Source of the DNA: Guillardia theta CCMP2712
Taxonomy: Eukaryota > Cryptophyceae > Pyrenomonadales > Geminigeraceae
Assembly (NCBI RefSeq): GCF_000315625.1
Contig: NW_005434639.1
Location: forward strand, 125,079 to 189,078
Direction of reading: 5' to 3'
Length of the DNA: 64,000 bases
Below are positions 15,001 through 24,000 of this stretch, in pieces. Below the pieces are notes generated by a model that was given only the letters and a program-made list of their open reading frames with translations, was not told the origin of the DNA and did no database searches. Each line of letters opens with the position of its first letter. Position 1 is the first letter of the stretch. The translations under genes were made by a program, and so were the position numbers.

Positions 15001-18000
15001 AGTCTCGTTGTGATGGGAGACAGCGCCTGAGACCGTGAAACCGGGAAGGTCGAGCTGGACGACAGCGTTGGGCTGAAGGTCAACGATAGAGATGAAGGAG
15101 ATAGTCAGGGACACGCTGAGAGAGGTTGATGGAGGAGCGACATGGAGGCGAGAGAACTTAAAGTAGCCCACTGGATCGAAGTTTCCCTCGACGAAGGGGG
15201 TCGGGATCACAGGCCCTGAACGCGCGTTTGAAGAGATCCGAATCAGTTTGCTGTCTGCGTAGACTCCGTCGATCGGCAGTGTCAGGTCAGCGCTGGAAAG
15301 GATTTCTCGTATCTGCTCCCCCTTGCTGAAAGGATACTCAACAGTGAACACAAGAGAGCTTGTCTCTGCCTGCCAGCTCACGAAGGCGAACCTCTGACTC
15401 AGCGTCGAGATAGTCGTTGACGATGGCTTCGCTGAAAATCCTGGAAGGTGGAGGGTCACGGTCTCCCCGTAGAGCATGCCCATCCCTGCGACGAAGGACA
15501 TGGTGAGAGTCGTGAATCGCCCAGCGTACGCCGGAGAGAAGCGGAGGACGGGGTTGTTGAAGACTCCGACCGCGGGAGACCGCTCGAAGGCTGTGGGAAG
15601 GACGTTGCCATCAAGGGCTGATACTGAGATCTTGAGGGCCTGATAGTTCTCGATAAGGCCGTCCACCGGCAACTTGACGAAATTAGAGCCGAGAGCGAAT
15701 TGAAGCGAAGTCCTCTTAGGGATGAAACTGCCGACAGACAGGCTGAGGGTGTGGGTCGTCAGGTTCCAGCACGCCTCGCTGAAGGGGAAGACGGCAGTCG
15801 CGTTGAATGACTCGCAACGGTCGTCTCCTTGGAAGCCAGTCAAAGTGACGAGGAGCTTGTCAACGAAGGTTGAATCAGGGTACACGTTAAGCTCCATCAG
15901 GATGTCAAGAGAGACCAGCACTCTGCTGTAAACGTCTGCCTGCAACGGATCGAAAGTGATGTTGGGGTTGTCGATGCCGCCGACGGGGTAGAAGTCGACG
16001 ACCCTGAAGGGGGACCTGGTGCTACCTGCCTGCGCCTTGCAGGCGATGCTGATGTTGTGCTGCCTCCCGACCCCAGTCTGCGGTAGGTTCATCCCGGCGG
16101 TCGAAGGGATCAGAATGCTCATCTCGGTTCCTGCCTCTATGTCGCCCACGAGCTTCAACGTCAGCGTCTGGTTGGCAGCATCCCACAGTGCCGACCCGAC
16201 GATCGGGTACATCACTGTCTGCCATCCGCAGCCTTTTGAGCAGTCCGAGCGCACAGACCACTCGGTGGTGAAGGTGCTGGTGTCGACAAGACTCTGAGGA
16301 AAGGAAAACCGAGTCAGCCCCAACACAATCTCGTCGCCGTAGTGCAGACTTGCGTTGTAGGAGAAAGAGAGGAGGAGGGGAACAGGATAGTGCGTGCTCG
16401 GCTGATCTCCGAAGCGCAACGAGACATGGTTAAAGATCCCCTGCCACCCGATCACCGGCACGTAATGTATCTTCGTCTTCAAGACTGGCCCGAAGAAGGC
16501 GTCCGTCGACAGAAAAATGCTGGAGCTTGCGCTCAGTCCATCCTTCGGTATGCCGATCATCGCTGTAGAGGGCAGAAAGATGGTAATGGTGGAGTCAACA
16601 GGAAAGCTGTCGACGAGCTCGAAGGCAACGGAGCTGTTCTCTCGGAACCACGCGGAGCTGATCAACGTCCCGTTTTCGCCCACCGCTGAAGCACAGGAAA
16701 TGTTGGGGCCACTAAAGGTGGGCAGGTACAGGACAATCACGTCCTTAGCAACCAACGGCATCTTGTTCCGCATGCGGATGGTCAGACCGATGGTGGCCAA
16801 GGGCGAGGAAGTGATAAAGGAGATTGACATGTTCCAGAAGGCCCCTACCCGCTGCTTGTACGGGAAGCTAGTTAAGGGTACAGGCCCGTCGGCAGCATCC
16901 GTTCCGATCCGGAGGCACTCCCGTCCGTACAAACCATCTAGAGGGAGGACGAGACCGAACGAGCTTGGAACGACGAAGTCCATGAAGGTAGAGTAGAGCG
17001 TATACTTGGGGATTAAGGTCAGCTGGCTCTGAACGGCATCCCAAGACAGGTCAAACATGCTCGTCTCGTTCGTCGGCGGTGCTGGGCAGTTGACAACTCG
17101 TTGGAACCCGCAAAGTTGGACGAGCAGCTTGTCAGCTGGAGTGATAGACATGTACTTGATGAACTTGACAGTGACGTTGACGCGGAAGTTGCAAGCCTCT
17201 TGATAGTTGGTGCAGCACGAGGCCGTGTAGTCGTTGCAGCACGGCGAGCTCGCATACCGACTGACTGGCGCAGCATAGGGAGGAGAGAACGAGATGGAGC
17301 TGTTGAGCAAGGCTCCGATAGGCGTCACCTGCTGCAGCGAAAGAGGAGGGAAGGGGCCGGCAGAGGCGTTTGAGGACAGGGTGATGTTGACAGAGTTGGG
17401 TCTGACGCCCTGCTCAGGTAGAATGAGCTGCTCCTCCACGCAGGAGGAGTAGATGAAAAGCTCCCGAGCCTCGATCTCGGAGATGACTTGGAGGACAAGG
17501 GAACTTTCAGCCTCCAACCAGTACAGGCTCCTCACCTTGGACGTCGAGCAAGTTCGCTGAGGCTGGAAGCCAGTCGTGTTCTTGAAGTCCGGGAGTCTCA
17601 GAGTCATGATGTCTCCTGGCACGAGAAGCATCTTCATCCTGACAGACAGTTGGATCCCACAAGGGTTGTTGGACGACGGCAGTTGCGAGCTGCCGAAGAG
17701 AAAGAAGGAGAGATTAGACTCGACGATCCCTCCCGTCTTGTAGATCCCTGGGGACTTGTCGATAGGCAGGGGAACCACCTTTCCGTAGCTCGAGTTTGTG
17801 CCAAGGGTGACATTGCTGCTGTTCTCCGACAAACCCTCCAGAGATACCCGGAACAGCTCTGAACGGGAGATCTGGATGTGATAGTTGCACAACTGATCGA
17901 CAGAAAAGACGATCGGGTTGGACGAGAAGAGGATCTGAAGTTCGAACAGGAGGGGCCGCCATTGCCCGACCATCTGACAGGCTCCATCGCAGCAAGAGGA

Positions 18001-21000
18001 GGTCGCGGTGATGGTGACCGCAGTGCCCTGGTCTGCTTTGTCCAGCTGAAACCCAGGGAGGGTGAGAGAGAGAGAAGAGTCCTTGCTGAGGGCCATGGAA
18101 GAGAAGAAAGCGAGGTCGATGCTTGCGAGCTGTCCGATCTGCGGGGGGTCAAACCTGATGACGGAGTGGTGGAAAGATCCCACGTTGAGGACTTGCATGC
18201 TGCTGGGGTTCGCTGGCCCGGCCTTTGCGTTTGTCTCGATCAGAAACTTGTCATAGTGGTCATTGAAGCCACACTTTGGCAGGCGGATGCCCGAGCTGGA
18301 GGGGATGCTGAAAGAGATAACCATGTCCTGCTGGACTACCTGAGCTGCCAAGACCTCGATCACGACCTGGGTTTCGGACCACTTGATCAGCGCTGTGGGG
18401 AAGTAAAGGGAGCCGTTCCCAGCTGTTGCAACCGTGACGTCTGGGTGGCTGGGGAACGCCTGGCTGCACTCGGAGATGACATTGCGATTGTACGTCCACG
18501 TCATCTTGACCGACTCGTTCGTGGCGATCTCCTGATTCAACCTGAACCCGACGGAGAGTGTGACAAGCGACCCTGCAACCGGCGGGTCAAACGAGATGGA
18601 CTTGTAAGTGAAGACTCCGATGGGATTGCTGTATGCGATGGGGATCGGAGGAACCGGGCCGTAGATGGCATTACAGGAGATGCGCATGCGAGGATCGTTG
18701 GTGCTAATGCCGTAGGGGGGCAGGCGGATACCGAAAGAGGATGGGACAGTAAGAGACTGAGCTGAGAGCTCTGGGATGTCCTGGATGAAGACAAGCTGGA
18801 GGACAGCATCCTTGTTGAACCAGTTGGCGTAGAGGTTGGCGTTGTCGTTGATAGGGTCAAACTTGTAGATGTTGCCGTTGGCAGTGAAGCCTGTCAGGGT
18901 CAGGTTGATGATCTCCCCTGCCCTGATCGTCATCTGCGGCTCGAAGGAGAACTGGATGGTCGCTGGGGACTCGAGCGCAGTGTAGGTGACGTGGAGGAAG
19001 GGGAGCTTCTTCACAGGCTCGTAGAAGGAGCCGACGGCCTGCGAGGTAGGGATGATCGCGCCCTTGATGGGACCGTCGATGGCATTGGTAAGGATCTTAA
19101 GGTCCTGCTGGTTGGCACCCAAACCTTTCAGGCGAAGTCTGATTTCAGCTGCCTCCGGGATGACTATCTGAATGGTCTCGTTAGGCCCAGGGATGACGAC
19201 CGCTGCCGTCATGAGCAGCCTTGACTCGTTGACGTACCACCTGCCCACCTTGAACCAGCCCTCAGGAGTCGAGGAGACATTGAATGTGTCCCGTCCCCCC
19301 GTGAAGCCGGGGAGGATCAGTCCGACGTGCTCGTCAACAAGGATTCTCATCTCAGGCCTGAACTCGAGGATGAGAGAAGAAACCTCTCCTGCCGTTGGGT
19401 TGCCATAAGACAACTTGGGGCTGTTGAGGAAAGAGCCAACACCATCGGACTCCGGGAACGCAACCTGGACAGCGTAGGCCACAGGAGACTGAACTCCGAT
19501 CTTGAGGGAGGGCTGGTTCCTGCTCACACCTTCCAACGGAAGCCTGATGCCTGCGTCGGAGTCGACGAAGATTGCGACGCTGGTGTTTGCGTCAAAGGCA
19601 GTGTTCAGTAGCACGAGCCTCAGCTGACCGAGCAGGGGGTTCCAGCTAGCGAGGCCAAACCCAGGGACCCACACGTTGTGCGTTATCTCCCCGAGGAAAC
19701 CTGGCAGGCTGAGGACGAGGGCATCGCCGCTCTTTAGAGGGAGGGAGTAGGAGAAGAGGATCTGAAGGCCAGTCTCAGGAGATGACGTGGACTCGTAGCG
19801 CAGATAGACAGGTTCGATCCTTCCCACTCCCAGCACGTTGTACACCCTTGTGGGCAGGACTGGACCATCCTGAGCGTTGGTAGCGACGGTGATGAAGTCA
19901 ACGATGTAGACACCTCCTGGAGGAATTACCACATTCACCTCCTGCTCCACTACAGCAAGGCATCTGCTGGAGGGTGGTATGTCTGACAAGACCGTGAAGT
20001 TGAGAAACGGAGGGTCCCAAAGGACTGACGAGGGGACGAGCGATTTTGAGTTGTCCAGGGAGCAAGACAGGTTGAAGTAAGCGACCTTGGAGCTCTTGCC
20101 GAGAAACTTCGGAATATGGACGAAAATGGTCTCCTCGAATTGAATAGACATGGCGATTGAGAAATTGAAAATGATCCTGGAGGGCTGGCCGGGGACTCCG
20201 TCGACGAACGAGACCTGAGTCTCGTTGTTGAAGGAGCCAACGGGCGGGAGCTCGTCAAAGACGTGACGGTAGCAGTCGTCCAAGAGGATGAAGATGCCTC
20301 GATCGATGGACCTGAAGCCATAGCGGGACAGCACAAAACCGTAAGACGTCGAGATCGCGAACTCCGGCTGGAAGCTTCCAACACCGTAAGGAAAGACCTC
20401 GAGCACCTTGGACGGCTCAGTCCACCTGATTCTCGTCCAGTAGACTCCGGCTAAGAAGAACTCAGTCACGTTCTGAGTCGCCTGCTGCAAGGAGATCTCC
20501 GGGAGGTGGATGCGTAGAATGTGCTTCTGTGAGTCTGAGAAGGTGACTCTGAACCTCAGCTCCACGGGCTCGCCCGCCCGCGCGTTGTAATGCACAAGGG
20601 ATGCGAACACTAGCGGGTAGGACTGGGAGAAGGAGCAGAAAAATCGAACGTTTTGAAAGGGTTGATCTTGGAAACGGGGTGCAGAAGAGATTGACGGAGA
20701 ATAGTTCTGGTTTACCTTGCTCAGAACAAGACCAGTGATCTTGAAATGTACAAGCGTCGACGCTAGAATGTCTTGGTCGATACGGAGCACGACTCTTCCC
20801 AAAGACACGTTGAAAGACTTCACGCTGAGCAGAGGCGAGGAGTCCTGTAGTGCAGAGGACGTACCTACGAAGAGATTGGGCATGCTAACAGAGATTTCCT
20901 CCCCCGTCGACAAGTTTGACAAGCATGCAAACTGCACCTCCACCATCCCTGACAACGAGTATGCGTCCAATCTCGTGCTAGTGAATCCTTGCCCCCCTCC

Positions 21001-24000
21001 CACCTCCAGGAGCCTCCGCTTCCCAGCTGTCCCTGCCATCTGAATCTCATCTGAGTTGAACAGGATTCCCTTTGACCTCTCCTCCACCCACGTTGCCCCC
21101 TTCTCCCTCATCTGCGAGCTCTGCGCAGGTACTGCAGGGCTCCATATCACACTCTCCCTCTCGATCGCAACCAATCCTTCAGAGCTTCTCATCATCGCCT
21201 CCAGCCGCTTGTCCGCCTCCTCCAGACCTCCTCCTGGCAGCTTCAGGATCCCATCGAGACTTTCTGAAACGCTCCTCCCGCATCCTGCGGCTCGCTCGCA
21301 CACCAGCTCCAGCACTCCCCTCACCTCATCCCACGTCCCATTCATCCCCTCCGTCATGATTCCCTGCACAGCAGCGGTTCCCATCTCCGACAAGGTCAAC
21401 GAGGAGGAGGAAGTGAAGTTGGGCAGGAACACTGAGACCTTGTCACCAATTGAGATGTTGATGCTGCTCTCCAGCTGCAAGTCCAGCTTGCAGGCCGCCA
21501 GAGGGGTCCTGGGATGAAAGTCGAGGGTGAAGTTGCGGAATTTCCCGACAGCCTGGACGAACTTGAAAGGCTGCCAGTCCACCATCGAGGTGGCCAGTTG
21601 AGCTGAGATCTGAATTCCATCCCAGTTCTTCTCGACTCCTTCGGTCGGCAAAGTCAGCCCGGTCCCAGCTGGGACTTCGACCTTGACAAGCTCTCCTCTC
21701 TGAAGCGATTGCTCCAACTTCAGTAGCAGCGTCCTGCTGCTCTGAAGCCACGTCATCGCAAGGGAAGTGTTGGAGACAGCAGCGAAGGCCTGTTGGGGCT
21801 GCGAGAAGGAGGGCATCCTGATAGATATCGTCTCATTCGCAGCCATGGGCATCTGCGGCACAAATGTGATGATGACGTCAGCAGACGAGTCAACCAAGTT
21901 GTAATTATTGAAGAACATTCTCGTGCTCTCGAAGGATCCGTCCGTCGCGGTCGAGACCAGAGCAGTCGGGATCAGGTACCCAGCGACTGCTATCATCTCG
22001 ATGGTGGGCGAAGTGAGAGCTGAGAGACCGTCAGGTGGGAAGAGAATGCCCAGCTGAGACTGAAACTGAACGACCTGCTTCACTCCCGGATCGATCTTTT
22101 TCCCGACAGACACTGTAAGTGACAACGAGTTCTGACCCGCAGTGACTTGGTAGATGTCCAGGTCAAAGATACCTACTGGAGTGAAGAAGCCCGGGAGGTT
22201 GAGGACTATGCGATCCTTGGGCGCCAGCGACATGCTGGCCGTGAAAGAGATCTCAAAGGCGGCTGGGCTGCCAGCTACCACCGTTGACGTGAACACGATC
22301 TGCGGCTGAGTCTGCAGCGATCCGATAGCGCGAGAGTTGATTGGAAGTTGGATGGGGTAGCCGTGAGTTGGATCGAGGGAGAGAGAGAAAGAATTAGCTG
22401 CAAGGCCGGGGAAGGGAACGTACAGCTGTTGCGAAGAGGAGATGTACAGATAGCGGAAAGAGCTCGCCGTGCTGATGGTGACAGTCAGAAGGACTTCGCT
22501 GGTAAGAGGATTCCAGCTCGACCCCAGGACATCGATGTTCTGACCGACGACAGTGAAGGCGGAGATACTCGAGGCCCTCCGCAGACCAGACAACTTGAGT
22601 CGCCATTGCTCGACCAAGTTTCTGGGTCGGGAAGTCGCAACGTCATGGAGCGAAATATTGATGGACAGATCGCGTTCGATGGCAGGAGGATCGAAGGAGG
22701 CAACGATGGAGTCAAAGAGAGGAACGGCGGGAGAAATCTTGATCGACTGGGGGGCCACCGGACCCGCCTCAAACGATCCGAAAAGCCTCAAAGTTGCCTG
22801 GTTTGCCATCAGGCCATTGACAGGCACGTGAAGCCCGAAAGATTCTGGAATGACGATGGTAATGTTGGAAGCCTCAATGATATCCTCGTTGAAAGAGATG
22901 GAGAATTCATGGCTGCCTTGAACCCAGGTTGCAGACAAATAAACGTAGTTGATAGTATTTACAACGATCTGAATCATAGACCTTCTCTCGAAATTGTTCT
23001 CGAGGGAATACTCAGCAAAGAAATCCGGCAGCTGCATTGACAACACATCTCCCTTAACCAACTTCATCCCATTGCTGAAGACCAGCTCAAGCTGGACTAT
23101 TGAACCAGCTGAAGGTGACTCTGGTATATACGCCAACCTGGCGTAGGTAGAAGTAGCAAGTAGAGCCCCGACTGGCTCGACATACCAAAGAGGGGTAGAA
23201 TACACCGGCCCTGCCTTGGCGTTACAGGAGATGAAAAATGTTTGCTGGTTCAATGAGATGGCTTTCTCCGGCAGAGTGAGGCCAGAGGTGGAGGAGATGA
23301 AGGCATGAACTGATCGATTTGCCTCCAGCACTTTCCCGCAGTTCACCACAAACACCAGGCGCTGATCGGGGTAGGTCGCCGACCATGCAGCATAGAACCG
23401 CGGATCGCTCACGCTCCCCATGTCGAACACATCGGACTGGGGGATGATACCCTCAGGGCCCTTGAAGCCCGGCAGATAGAACTCGATCAGCTCTCCCTCC
23501 TGAATGCTCATGAGAGGAGTGAACTGAAAATGAATGTCCACTCGCTCCCCGGCTGTCGGGTTGTCGTACGACATGCTGGTGTAGGAAAAAGCGCCGACTG
23601 GCGTCAAGATATCAAGAGATCTTGAGACAACAGGGCCGTAGATAGCGTCCGTCGTCAGCTGGACTCCCTGGAAGTCCGATGGAAGGCCTGTTGTAGGGAG
23701 CGCAAAAGAGTTTTGAGAGCTCACAAAAATGTCACTGCGCAAGCCTGCCAAAACAAGGTACTTAGCAGTGAACACGAGAATGTTAGAATCTCGATGCCAC
23801 TTGGCCTGATCAAACTGATCGTTCTGAGTTGTGATGCTTTGATTCTGGTCAGCTACTCGTCTTGAGAATCCTGGCAGATGAAGAGCAATGTGTTCTCCAG
23901 GAAGAATATCGCGATTGTGTATGAATTTCAAGGAAATAGAGACGATATCCCCGGCAAGAATAACATCTGGAGATTGGCCAGCGAACTGAAACCTGTACTC

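Noticed and set aside
17878-18765. 295-codon plus-strand ORF, and many similar plus-strand ORFs between 388 and 24838
   Set aside because: All lie antisense to the giant minus-strand frame, which has the signal peptide and periodic motifs. The plus-strand proteins share no motif with each other and arise from codon bias on the opposite strand.
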